Assembly: GCA_963748385.1 (NCBI GenBank)
Contig: CAVVIQ010000013.1
Coordinates: 62,001 to 126,000, forward strand
DNA: 64,000 nucleotides
From: Rhodoblastus sp963748385
Lineage (GTDB): Bacteria; Pseudomonadota; Alphaproteobacteria; Rhizobiales; Beijerinckiaceae
Reading direction: 5' to 3'
The position numbers and the translations under genes were made by a program. The notes below the pieces were generated by a model, which worked only from the letters and a program-made list of their open reading frames with translations, did no database searches and was not told the DNA's origin. Below are positions 25,511 through 34,216 of this stretch, piece after piece (the first letter of the stretch is position 1; each line of letters begins with the position of its first letter).

Positions 25511-27182
25511 CGAATTCCCCCCTGCCGCGCGCCGCCTGCAAGGCCGCGATCATGGCGTCGATGGCCGGGCTCCTGGCCCCCGCGAAATTGTAGGACGCCT
25601 CCTGATCGGCGCTGTCGCCGCCCCAACGCATGCGTTGCTCGTTGCCCGGCGAAGCCGAGGCTTGCCACAGGCCGATGGTCATGTCGAAATCAAATCTCTG
25701 GCGCCGGCCCTGGTATTGCGCCTCGTCGACGAGTCGCACCCGCGCCTCGACCCCGATCCGGCGCAACAGGTCCGAAAAATACAGCGCCAGACGCTCCTGC
25801 TCGCGGTCCTCGACCAGGATTTCGAATTGGAGCGGCCGGCCGTCGCGCGCGAGCCGGCCGTTTTCGATCCGCCAGCCGGCCTGACGCGCCAGCGCGAGGG
25901 CCTTTCGCGCCAGTTCGCGGTCGCGGCCCGTGCCGTCGGAGCGCGGCGGCGCCCAGGTCCCGTTCATGACGTCTTCGCGCACGGCGCCGGGGAACGGCGC
26001 GAGCAGCTTGCGCTCCGCAGCGCTCGCCGGACGGCCGAGAGCGGACAATTCGGATTCGTCGAAAAAGCTCTTGTCTCGGGTGTACAGATTGGAAAAAAGA
26101 TCGGCGTTGAGCCATTCGAAATCGAACATGGTCGCCAGAGCCTCGCGCAGGCGCGGGTCACGGAACATCGCGCGGCGGGTGTTGAAGGCGAAGCCGCGCA
26201 GGCCCTTGGGGCCACCGAGCGGCAGCGATTCGACCGCGACTTTTCCATCGCGGCGGGCGGGGAAATCATAGCCGCTCACCCAGCGATGCGGGTCGGTCTC
26301 CTGCCGATAGTCGATCAGCCCGGCCTTGAACGCCTCGAACAGGCTGTTGTCGTCCCGGCCGTAATCGAAAACCACCTCGTCGAAATTATAGAGGCCGCAG
26401 TTGACGGCCAGGTCGCGGCCCCAATAATCGGGGTCGCGGCGCAGCGCGAGCTTTTCGCCCGGCTTGACCTCGGCGACCTTGTAGGGCCCCGAGCCGAGCG
26501 GGACGCCCAAGCCATCTTCGGTGAACTTTTTCTCGGTCATGGCGTGGGCGGGCAGCACCGGCATCAGCGCCAGGATCAGCGGCAGTTCGCGGTCGTTCGC
26601 GCCGGCGAGGTCATAGCGCACCGTATGGTCGTCCAGGGCCTCAATCGAGCGCACCAGCCCATAGGCCGCGCGCTGCTGCGGGCGGCCCTTGGCCTTGAGC
26701 AGGTTGAAAGAGACGATCACGTCGCGCGCTGTGATCGGGACGCCATCGGAGAAACGCGCCCTGGGGTCGAGGCGGAAGATGACGTAATCGCGCGCGTCGT
26801 TGGTTTCGATGGTTTGCGCGACGAGGCCGTAAAGCGTGAAAGGCTCGTCGAATGAGCGCGCCATCAGGCTTTCATAAACCGGGCCGGCGAGCCCCGCCGC
26901 CGAATCGCCGGCGTTGACGCCATAGGGGTTGAGGTTCGCGAAAGTCCCGAATTGGCCGAGGCGCAAGGTTCCGCCCTTGCGCGCGTGGGGGTCGGCGTAG
27001 GGCAGGCAGGCGAAATCCGCCGGCAGGGCCGGTTCGCCCTGCATGGCGATGGCGGGCGCGATCCGCCCCGGCCCGTCACCCGCGCGCGCCGCGCCGAGGC
27101 CCCAAAGGGCGAGCGAGCCGGCGAGGAAGCCGGCGAGCGAGGCGGCGAGGAGGAGGTGGAGGGCTGGCCGGAAGAAACGCAT
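25299..27182 (-). CDS. ABC transporter solute-binding protein, family 5 (YejA-like)
   Basis: Periplasmic oligopeptide-type binding protein. 627 residues, with a signal/anchor at about 9-34 (LLLAASLAGFLAGSLALWGL). Family 5 signatures follow: LPYADPHARKGGTLRLGQFG, FANLNPYGVN, ARFSDGVPITARDV and GSGPYKVAEVKPGEKL. The wording of the N-terminus (PHARKGGTLRLG) is typical of YejA. No permease or ATPase gene is adjacent, so partners must lie elsewhere. The 3' end overlaps the doubtful ORF on the other strand. Confidence 0.93.
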   Translation of the reverse strand: MRFFRPALHLLLAASLAGFLAGSLALWGLGAARAGDGPGRIAPAIAMQGEPALPADFACLPYADPHARKGGTLRLGQFGTFANLNPYGVNAGDSAAGLAGPVYESLMARSFDEPFTLYGLVAQTIETNDARDYVIFRLDPRARFSDGVPITARDVIVSFNLLKAKGRPQQRAAYGLVRSIEALDDHTVRYDLAGANDRELPLILALMPVLPAHAMTEKKFTEDGLGVPLGSGPYKVAEVKPGEKLALRRDPDYWGRDLAVNCGLYNFDEVVFDYGRDDNSLFEAFKAGLIDYRQETDPHRWVSGYDFPARRDGKVAVESLPLGGPKGLRGFAFNTRRAMFRDPRLREALATMFDFEWLNADLFSNLYTRDKSFFDESELSALGRPASAAERKLLAPFPGAVREDVMNGTWAPPRSDGTGRDRELARKALALARQAGWRIENGRLARDGRPLQFEILVEDREQERLALYFSDLLRRIGVEARVRLVDEAQYQGRRQRFDFDMTIGLWQASASPGNEQRMRWGGDSADQEASYNFAGARSPAIDAMIAALQAARGRGEFVTAARALDRVLLSGFYVVPLYHSPAQWIAYWRRIGHPTALPRYAQPLFGDVLETWSENRSLAPDAAPAPH

Positions 27183-27414
27183 GTTTCCATGCTAGAACAA
27201 AAACGGCGGAAACGCCCCCAGGTCGATAAACCAAGTCGATAAATTCGGGGCCCACGGGATTTCCCGGCTGGAAAGTCGCGGCCGAAGAGGGTATGAAGTC
27301 GCCGTCAATCTCCGTCTCGATCCGGGGCGGGGGGCGTCCTTTCGTCCGAAGGGGCGAGAAAGTTTCACATTCGTCGCGGGTCGCGACTTGGACGGCCCGC
27401 TGAAAGGATTTCGC

Positions 27415-28116
27415 ATGTCGATGTCTTCGTCCCGCTTTGGCGCCGCTATGGTCGCGAGCGCGCTCATCTTTGGCTCCGCGCCGGCCTTCGCGCAGCAGCC
27501 CGGCGCCCCGGCGCCCGGCGGCATGCCGCAGCAGGGGCCGCTCAAGGTGGATCTTGTGCCCACCCAGGCGCAATGGACCAAGGTCTGCGGTCACGACAAC
27601 GCCGCCAACAAGGACATCTGCTACACCACCCGCGATTTCAGCGCCCAGCAGGGCCAGGCGCCGGTGCTGGCGCTCGCCGTCTATGACGTGAAGGGCGACG
27701 ACACCCGCATCATTCGCCTGCTGATGCCGGTCGGCCTGATGCTGCGTCCGGGCTTCCGCTTCGCGATCGACAAGGGGCCGGTGGAGGAAGGCGCCTTCGA
27801 GGTCTGCTTCCCGAACGGCTGCTTCGCCGAAGCCAAGGTGAAGAAGAACGTCATCGACAGCGCCAAGAAGGGCCAGGTCATGACGGTGGTGGTCAAGAAC
27901 CAGGCCAATGCCGAAGTGGTCTTCAACGTGCCGCTCGAAGGGTTCGGCAAGGCTTTCGACGGCCCGGCCGTCGATCCCAAGGTTCTCGCCGAGCAGCAGA
28001 AGAAGCTCCAGGAAGAACTGCAGAAGCGCGCCATGGAACAGCGCCAGAAGCTCCAGCAGCAGCAGGGCGGCGCTGCGCCGGCCCCGGCCGCACCTGCTGC
28101 TCCGGCCGGGCAATAA
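27415..28116 (+). CDS. Invasion-associated locus B (IalB) family protein
   Basis: 233-residue secreted protein. Signal peptide to about residue 26 (GSAPAFAQQ), Pro/Gly-rich linker, then the IalB domain from about 42 with paired cysteines (KVCGHDNAANKDICY; FEVCFPNGCFAEA) likely to form disulfides. The C-terminus is a long Gln/Lys helix (EQQKKLQEELQKRAMEQRQ) and an Ala-Pro tail. IalB was named in Bartonella, but the family is general in Rhizobiales and its role in free-living species is unknown. ATG 27415 follows AAAGGA. Confidence 0.92.
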   Translation: MSMSSSRFGAAMVASALIFGSAPAFAQQPGAPAPGGMPQQGPLKVDLVPTQAQWTKVCGHDNAANKDICYTTRDFSAQQGQAPVLALAVYDVKGDDTRIIRLLMPVGLMLRPGFRFAIDKGPVEEGAFEVCFPNGCFAEAKVKKNVIDSAKKGQVMTVVVKNQANAEVVFNVPLEGFGKAFDGPAVDPKVLAEQQKKLQEELQKRAMEQRQKLQQQQGGAAPAPAAPAAPAGQ

Positions 28117-28141
28117 TCGTCGGCCAAAAGCCGGGAAAGCC

Positions 28142-28172
28142 AACGCGCGGCCCGAAAGCCGCGCGTTTTTTT
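28142..28172 (+). terminator. Rho-independent terminator of the ialB-type gene
   Basis: 10-base arms AACGCGCGGC (28142-28151) and GCCGCGCGTT (28158-28167), 6-base loop CCGAAA, then a T run to 28172. Confidence 0.95.
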
Positions 28173-28208
28173 GCGCCCCGTCGAACTCAAGGAATGACGA
28201 CGCTCAGA

Positions 28209-28538
28209 TCAGTTCAGCACGCTGCGGCGGCGGACATAGCGTCCTGAATCGGAGCGCTCGAAGGCTTCGTCGATCTGCGGATTGCGGAACGGCGCGCCGG
28301 ACTCGTCGGGCTCGAGATTCTGTTCGGACACATAGGCGGTATATTCGGTGTCCGAATTTTCGGCATAAAGATGGTAGAAAGGCTGGTCCTTGGCCGGGCG
28401 CACCTCTTCCGGAATCGACAGCCACCATTCCTCGGTGTTGGCGAACACCGGATCGATGTCGAAAATCACGCCGCGAAACGGATATTTGCGGTGTTTGACG
28501 ACGTCGCCGATACCGAATTTGGCCGCGCGTAATTTCAT
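28209..28538 (-). CDS. hspQ: Heat shock protein HspQ
   Basis: 109 residues. YccV/HspQ hemimethylated-DNA-binding fold: AKFGIGDVVKHRKYPFRGVIFDIDP, here noted as FGIGDVVKHRKYPFRGV at 8-24, then EEWWLSIP and QPFYHLYAENSDTEYTAYV in two parts. In Enterobacteria HspQ is a Lon specificity factor and DnaA-stability protein; lon lies in the same window. The start MKLRAAKF fits the family; a longer in-frame start does not. No clear sigma-32 promoter seen upstream. Confidence 0.93.
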   Translation of the reverse strand: MKLRAAKFGIGDVVKHRKYPFRGVIFDIDPVFANTEEWWLSIPEEVRPAKDQPFYHLYAENSDTEYTAYVSEQNLEPDESGAPFRNPQIDEAFERSDSGRYVRRRSVLN

Positions 28539-28689
28539 ACCGCTTCTCACGGACCGGATCTGAAAGGAGGGGGTAACGGCTATCCCATGCCCTTGGGAAA
28601 TATGAACCCTGGTTGACGAAGATGCAACGCTTGTCGCGCCCGGCGACGGCCTATAGCTTCGCAATGGGCATCCACAGGAGGGCGCCGAC

Positions 28690-29403
28690 ATGAGCAAGTT
28701 CCCGGCCGATATTTTCACCGAAAACGACGACATCGATCCCCGCACCCTGGATAATCTCGGGCCGCTGACGGGGATGGCGGGCGTCTGGAAAGGCTCTCCT
28801 GGCGAGGACGTCGCGCCCAAGGAGGACGGCCCGGAAACCAGCGTGTTTTCCGACACGATCGTTCTGGAGCCGATCGATCCCCAATCCAACGGCCCGCAAT
28901 TCTTCTATGGCCTGCGCTACCATCAGCAGGTGATCAAGCGCGGCGAGGACGGCGCCTTTCACGATCAGGTCGGCTACTGGCTGTGGGAGCCGGCGACCGG
29001 AACGATCATTCTGACCTTGAGCATTCCGCGCGGGCAGACGGCTTTCGCGATCGGCAAGGCGGCGCCCGACGCCAGGGAATTCGAGCTGGTGGCGCGGCGC
29101 GGCGACAAGGTCAACGGAATCTGCTCCAATCCTTTCCTCGAACATGCCTTTCGCACCGAGGAATTCCGCATCAAGGTGACCAGGCACGAGGACGGAAGCT
29201 GGTCCTACGATCAGACCACCTTTCTCAAGGTGCGCGGTCAGGACGGCCTGTTCGAGCATCGGGATCACAACCGGCTCAGGCGCGTCGGCAAGCCAAAGCC
29301 CAACAGGGCGGCGCTGAAGGCCGAGGCGCGGGCGAAGGCAAGAAAGGCGCGCGCGGCAAGGAAAAAGGCGGCCTCGAGAACGATAGCCGCCGTCGGGAAC
29401 TGA
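28690..29403 (+). CDS. Nitrobindin-like heme-binding beta-barrel protein with a basic tail
   Basis: 237 residues of the FABP-like (THAP4/nitrobindin) heme-binding barrel group. Barrel core from about 20 to 195: LTGMAGVWKGSPGED (the family GxWxG position), FFYGLRYHQQV, FHDQVGYWLWEPATGTI and FLKVRGQDGLFEHRDHNRL. Residues after about 200 form a Lys/Arg/Ala-rich tail (KAEARAKARKARAARKKAA) unlike typical nitrobindins. Heme binding and nitric oxide or peroxynitrite handling are inferred from family only. ATG 28690 follows AGGAGGG. Divergent from hspQ. Confidence 0.87.
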   Translation: MSKFPADIFTENDDIDPRTLDNLGPLTGMAGVWKGSPGEDVAPKEDGPETSVFSDTIVLEPIDPQSNGPQFFYGLRYHQQVIKRGEDGAFHDQVGYWLWEPATGTIILTLSIPRGQTAFAIGKAAPDAREFELVARRGDKVNGICSNPFLEHAFRTEEFRIKVTRHEDGSWSYDQTTFLKVRGQDGLFEHRDHNRLRRVGKPKPNRAALKAEARAKARKARAARKKAASRTIAAVGN

Positions 29404-29440
29404 AAAAATACGGGCGGCCCATTGCAGCCGCCGGTCCGGC

Positions 29441-30490
29441 TCAGAAGCCGTAAAGCGCCGCATATTCAGGGTCTTTCGCCGCGACCTGGCGGGCGAGATC
29501 GACCATCACCTTGGCCTGTTTCCAGGTGGCGTCATCCTGCATCTTGCCGTCGATCATGGCGACGCCGGAGCCGTCCGGCATGGCTTCGAGAATCCTCTTG
29601 GCGAAGGCCACTTCCTTCGGGTCGGGCGAAAAGACCTTCTTGGCGAGCGCGATCTGGTTCGGGTGCAGCGACCAGGCGCCGGCGCAGCCCATCAGGAAGG
29701 CGTTGCGGAACTGGACCTCGCAGGCGGCGTGGTCCGCAATGTCGCCGAACGGGCCGTAAAAGCTCTTGATGCCGGCGGAAGCGCAGGCGTCCACCATTTT
29801 GGCGACGGTATAGTGCCACAGGTCCTGCTGATAGATGGCGCGCGGCGCCGCCGGATCGGCGCCCGGATCGGCCAGCACCTTATATTCCGGATGGCCGCCG
29901 CCGACGCGGGTGGTCTTCATCGCGCGCGAGGCGGCGAGGTCCGCCGGGCCGAGACTCATGCCATGCATGCGCGGCGAGGCGAGGGCGATCTGTTCGACAT
30001 TCTTCACGCCCTCGGCGGTCTCCAGAATGGCGTGGATCAGGATCGGCTTTTTCACGCCATGCCTGGCTTCGAGCTGGGCGAGAAGCTGGTCGAGATAATA
30101 GATGTCCCAGGGACCTTCGACCTTGGGCAGCATGATCACGTCGAGCTTGTCGCCGACGGCGCCGACGATCTCGGTGACGTCGTCGAGCGCCCAGGGCGAA
30201 TTGAGGCAGTTTACCCGCGTCCACAGGCCGGTCGAGCCGAAGTCGTTGGCGAGGCCGATTTCAATAAAGCCCTTGCGCGCGGCCTCCTTGGCGTCGGCGG
30301 GAATGGCGTCCTCGAGATTGCCGAGGACGACATCGGCGGCGGCGATCGTTTCCGGCATCTTGGCCCGCACTTTTTCGAGGTGCGGCGGCACGAAATGAAT
30401 CATGCGCTCGACGCGCGCCGGCAATTCGCGAAAGGGCGCGGGCGCGCCGATCGCCAGGGGCTCGAAGAACTTGCGCGGGCTCTTGTTCAT
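29441..30490 (-). CDS. mcl: HpcH/HpaI-family CoA lyase, probably L-malyl-CoA/beta-methylmalyl-CoA lyase
   Basis: 349 residues of the citrate-lyase-beta TIM barrel family. Malyl-CoA lyase features: FFEPLAIGAPAPFRELPAR near the start, NLEDAIPADAK (metal-binding glutamate), the MLPKVEGPWDIYYLDQL strand, HAILETAEGV and RMHGMSLGPADLAAS. Such enzymes cleave malyl-CoA to acetyl-CoA and glyoxylate in the serine cycle, ethylmalonyl-CoA pathway or 3-hydroxypropionate route. Which applies here cannot be told, since no pathway neighbour is present. A convergent nitrobindin-like gene ends 37 bases away. Confidence 0.9.
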   Translation of the reverse strand: MNKSPRKFFEPLAIGAPAPFRELPARVERMIHFVPPHLEKVRAKMPETIAAADVVLGNLEDAIPADAKEAARKGFIEIGLANDFGSTGLWTRVNCLNSPWALDDVTEIVGAVGDKLDVIMLPKVEGPWDIYYLDQLLAQLEARHGVKKPILIHAILETAEGVKNVEQIALASPRMHGMSLGPADLAASRAMKTTRVGGGHPEYKVLADPGADPAAPRAIYQQDLWHYTVAKMVDACASAGIKSFYGPFGDIADHAACEVQFRNAFLMGCAGAWSLHPNQIALAKKVFSPDPKEVAFAKRILEAMPDGSGVAMIDGKMQDDATWKQAKVMVDLARQVAAKDPEYAALYGF

Positions 30491-30557
30491 GGGAGGCTCC
30501 GGGTTGCAGCGCCGGGTTTAAGACAAAGGCCGCAAAGCAACAATTGAACTATCGCCG

Positions 30558-32181
30558 GTGACAGTCCAAAATCCCGCCATGGGCGCCGACGACATCGACC
30601 GAATCGAACTCCTGACCCCCGCCGAAATGGGCCGCGCGGACGCGCTGACGATCCAGGGCGGCGTCCCCGGCTACGGCCTGATGCTGAGGGCGGGGAAAAA
30701 TGTCGCGGCGGCGGCCTCCGACATGCTGCGGGCGCGCGAGGGCCAAAGGATCGCGGTTTTTTGCGGGCCGGGGAACAATGGCGGCGACGGCTATGTCGCG
30801 GCGCGTTTTCTGCACGAACAGGGATTCGAGGTCGCCGTCGGCGCGCTCGGCGACCCGCGAAAGCTGCGCGGCGACGCCGCCCGGGCCTTGGCCGACTGGG
30901 GCCAAAGCGTCGTGGCGGCGGAAAAACTCGACCCCCGCGCTCATGACCTGATCATCGACGCCTTGTTCGGCGCCGGCCTGTCGCGTCCGCTCGACGGGGC
31001 GGCGCTGGCGCTGGTCCAGCGCATCAACGCCTCGGGAACGCCGGTTCTGGCGGTGGATGTCCCGTCCGGCCTCGACGGCGCGACCGGAGCGATTGGTTCG
31101 TCATGCGTCCAGGCGCGGAAAACCGTCACCTTTTTCCGGCTCAAGCCCGGCCATGTCCTGTTGCCGGGCCGGCGCGCCTGCGGGCGTGTCGAGTTGACCC
31201 AGATCGGGATCGAGGACGAGGTCTTGCGCGCCATCGCGCCCAGAACCTTCTTGAACGCGCCGAATTTGTGGCGCGACGCCTTCCCCTGGCCCGAGGAGGA
31301 CGCCCATAAATACCGCCGCGGCCATCTCGTCGTCGCCTCGGGACCGGCGACCCGCACCGGCGCGGCCCGCCTCGCCGCGCGCGCTGGCCTGAGAATCGGC
31401 GCGGGCCTGGTGACTGTCGCGAGCCCGCAGGAGGCTCTGGCGGTGAATGCGGCCCATCTCACCGCGATCATGCTGCGCGCCGTGGAAGGGCCGGCGCAAT
31501 GGCGCAAGCTATTGATGGATAAGCGCTTTTCTGCGGCCGTTCTCGGTCCAGCGTTCGGGGTGGGAGAGGCGACGCAGGAGGTGGTCGAAGTCCATTCTGG
31601 CCAGCGTCGGAAAGGATTCGGACAGGCGTTTCGGCCTCGTGCTCGACGCCGACGCCTTAACTTCGTTTGAAGGCCGGTCGGATAGGCTGGCGGAAATGAT
31701 CGGTCTGAGCGGCGCGCGGGTTGTTCTCACGCCGCATGAAGGTGAATTTTTACGTGTTTTCAACCATAAAGAGAAAAAATCTGATGCAAGGAATGAAGCT
31801 GGCCCCTCATCCTTTGGCTTAACCTCCGAGATTTTTGTTCATCCACCTGATTTCCAAAGCAAAATTGATCGCACGCGGACGGCGGCGCGGCTGACCGGGG
31901 CTGTTGTCGTGCTGAAAGGCCCGGACACGGTCGTCGCCTGCCCCGACGGCCGCGCCGCCATCGCCCGCAACGCGCCGCCGACCCTGGCGACCGCCGGCTC
32001 CGGCGATGTGCTGGCCGGCCTGATCGGCGGCCTGCTGGCGCAGGGCATGGAAGGGTTCGAAGCAGCGGCCTGCGCGGTCTGGCTGCATGGCGAGGCCGCC
32101 AAGCTCTTTGGGCCGGGCCTGATCGCCGAGGATCTGCCGGAAATTCTGCCCCGCGCTCTCGCCAATCTGGCTTCACGATGA
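30558..32181 (+). CDS. nnr: Bifunctional NAD(P)H-hydrate epimerase/ADP-dependent dehydratase, frameshifted, with an AT-rich insert
   Basis: Repairs hydrated NAD(P)H. About 540 residues. N-terminal epimerase (YjeF_N) with FCGPGNNGGDGYVAARFL and DALFGAGLSRPL; C-terminal kinase-like dehydratase with HKYRRGHLVVASGP, LDADALTSF, LTPHEGEF, GAVVVLKGPDTVVACP and TAGSGDVLAGLIGGLLAQG. The frame breaks at about 31592 (extra C in GTCCATT) and resumes at once. A patch of roughly 24 extra residues after HEGEF is AT-rich and palindromic. Start is uncertain: GTG 30558 or ATG 30579, no clear ribosome-binding site. Confidence 0.87.
31775..31836. repeat. AT-rich palindromic insert inside nnr
   Basis: Outer arms AAAAATCT (31775-31782) and AGATTTTT (31829-31836) are perfect; inner arms CAAGGAATGA and TCATCCTTTG pair at 8 of 10. 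About 62 bases, near 45% GC in a gene otherwise near 70%. It adds an in-frame polar segment to the protein. Looks like a small palindromic mobile or repetitive element. Confidence 0.55.
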
Positions 32182-32238
32182 AAGGATTGCCTTGAGCAGC
32201 GCAGGCATGGGAAAACGCCGGTGATTGGAGAAGCAGCC

Positions 32239-32478
32239 ATGTCCGAACCCGTGATCGCTCAAAAAGCGCCCATTCCCGTCGAGGTCGAGGCCGGCAAGAC
32301 CTATTATTGGTGCGCCTGCGGCAAATCGGCCAAACAGCCGTTCTGCGACGGCTCGCACAAGGGCGGCGAATTCGCGCCGGTCGCCTACAAGGCGGAAAAG
32401 GACGGAAAAGTCTGGTTCTGCGGCTGCAAGCACAGCGCCAAAAAGCCGCTCTGCGACGGAACGCACGGCAGGCTCTAA
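32239..32478 (+). CDS. CDGSH iron-sulfur domain protein with two motifs
   Basis: 79 residues with two CDGSH-type 2Fe-2S sites: CACGKSAKQPFCDGSHKGG (about 25-43) and CGCKHSAKKPLCDGTHGRL (about 61-79), each with three cysteines and one histidine. Tandem sites resemble human CISD3 and bacterial miner-type proteins. Redox or iron-sulfur transfer role inferred from family. The start at 32239 follows GGAG; a GTG at 32221 is in frame. Its stop abuts the end of the convergent broken oxidase gene. Confidence 0.93.
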   Translation: MSEPVIAQKAPIPVEVEAGKTYYWCACGKSAKQPFCDGSHKGGEFAPVAYKAEKDGKVWFCGCKHSAKKPLCDGTHGRL

Positions 32479-32479
32479 A

Positions 32480-33892
32480 TCAACCTCGAACCATGCCGCC
32501 AACCCATTGGCGAAATGGTCCATGATCGCGGAAGCGATCAGCCATTTGCCGGGGTTGTCGGCGACGAAGGCGATGCGCCTGGCGCGCCAAAGGCGGGACG
32601 ATCACGCTGTCGCGCCAGCAGGGCTCCCAGCCGCCGTCGAGGTCGCGCAGCGTCCGCACGACATGGCCCTGGACATGAATGACCTGCGCGAACAGGCTCT
32701 TGTTCGCCAGGCTCAAGCTGACCGGCGAGCCCTTCTTCACCGAAAACAGGGGCGGGCCGTCGATTCCGGTCGAGCTCCTGCCGTTGATCGACCACACATG
32801 TTTCAAGGCGTCGCCGGCCGGCTTGTAGCTGGACGGCGTGGTCCGGGTCGCGCCGCCGGCGATGACGAGATCGAGTTTTTTGGCCTTTTCCAGCTTGATG
32901 TCCGCCGGCAGCAACAGATTGAGCGGCGGCTTCGCCGGCTGAGGCGCCGGGCGTTCCTGGCCGCGCCTTTGGTCAGGATCTCGAACAGGGCCGCGTCCGG
33001 CAACTCCGCCTCGCCGACAAGGACGATCTTGAAATCCTGATTTTCGACGGGGGCGAGATCGAGCAGCAGGTCGCAGCGCGCGCCGGGGCCGAGCGGCAGG
33101 AGGCGGCCTTGCGGCTCGAACGGGTCGCAGAACTGGCCGTCGAGGGCGATGACGTTCAGCCCGCCGCCGGGCAGGCGAAGCTGCATGATCCGCGCCGTGG
33201 CGGCGTTGACGAGCCGCAGCCGCAGCCGCGATCCGGGCGGAAAAGCCAGTGCGGCCGGCCGGGCGCGGGCGTTGACGCCGCCGACCGCGCCGAGCCGCCC
33301 CTGGCGCAGGACATCGGCCGGATGGTCGAAATCGTCGACGATCTGGCCTTTGGCGTCGAGCCGCCAGTCGTCGAGGACCAGAACCAGTTCGGAATCAGCG
33401 GGGACCGGCTTCTCTTCATCCACGATGACCACGCCAGGAGCCCGCGCCCGAGCTGTTCGCCGGAAAAAGGCTGGATCAATGGCTGATAGAAAAAGGTTCC
33501 GGCGTCAGGCGGGGTGAAAGCGCAAGTCGCGGGTTTCGCCCGGGGCGACGGCCTTCTGCACGAGGCCGGCGGCGCCGTCGATTTCATTGGCGATCCTCAT
33601 GCCGCGCCAATGCAGGGCGGTGGGCTGATCAAGCCTGTTGACCAGCCGCGCCTTGATTTCCTGTCCCAGCTTGATCCGGAGCAGCGGGCCGGGAACGTCG
33701 CCGGAAAAACCCCAGATTTTGGTCGGCGCCGCCGGCGCGGGCAGGAGCGGAATCGCGCCGGGGCGCGCTTCCAGCAGGGTGAAGCCGTCGGCGTCTTCGG
33801 CCGGCGCCGTTGTCCCTTCCGCCCAGGGCCGCGGCGCCGGCGAATAGCGTCGCGAGGACGGAGCCAACAAAGGCGCGGCGGCGAAGGCGCAT
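32480..33892 (-). pseudogene. Multicopper-oxidase-like (SufI/FtsP-type) gene broken by about five frame changes
   Basis: Minus-strand cupredoxin protein rebuilt from successive frames: Tat-type signal (LRRRAFVGSVLATLFAG) from 33892; KIWGFSGDVPGPLLRIKLGQ; GTFFYQPLIQPFSGEQ; ELVLVLDDWRLDAKGQ; FSVKKGSPVSLSLAN; and KWLIASAIMDHFANGLAAWF near 32500. Breaks fall near 33820, 33510, 33435, 32950 and 32590. No stop codon lies inside a correct frame. Copper ligands are missing: HWRG instead of HWHG, FYQPL instead of WYHPH-like, IHVQGH, and no HCH motif. So even repaired it would not be a copper oxidase, but could be SufI-like. Decay or a cluster of errors. Confidence 0.75.
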
Positions 33893-34042
33893 GACGACCC
33901 TCGCGACGGAAACGGGAGGAGCTTAACCGATTCCGCCGGACGACAGGCGCGCGGGCGCAATTTTTTTGCTGCTTTCCGTTCGCGCCGTTGCTATAGAGCG
34001 CGACCTAATGTCGGCGGCCGCGCATGCGCGGAGCGCTGGCGC

Positions 34043-34127
34043 GCGGGCGTGGCGGAACTGGTAGACGCGCCGGATTTAGGTTCCGGTGGTGAAAATCGTG
34101 GGGGTTCGAGTCCCTCCGCCCGCACCA
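34043..34127 (+). tRNA. tRNA-Leu, anticodon TAG
   Basis: Acceptor GCGGGCG (34043-34049) pairs with CGCCCGC (34117-34123); discriminator A and CCA at 34125-34127. Anticodon stem CCGGA/TCCGG, loop TTTAGGT with TAG; long variable arm as in leucine tRNAs. 85 bases. The tig reading frame runs open through it but that is not translated. Confidence 0.97.
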
Positions 34128-34216
34128 GCGCCGCGCAAGACGCAAGGTTTGGCAGGTTTCATCCCGCTCCCGGCGATCGGCCAAGGCGGCGGAAAGGTTT
34201 TGAGAAGGTTGTGAAG

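Noticed and set aside
34049..34216. Reading frame through tRNA-Leu that would extend trigger factor by 56 residues
   Set aside because: The segment encodes the tRNA and its translation (MAELVDAPDLGSG) is a known annotation artefact. Trigger factor homologues start at 34217.
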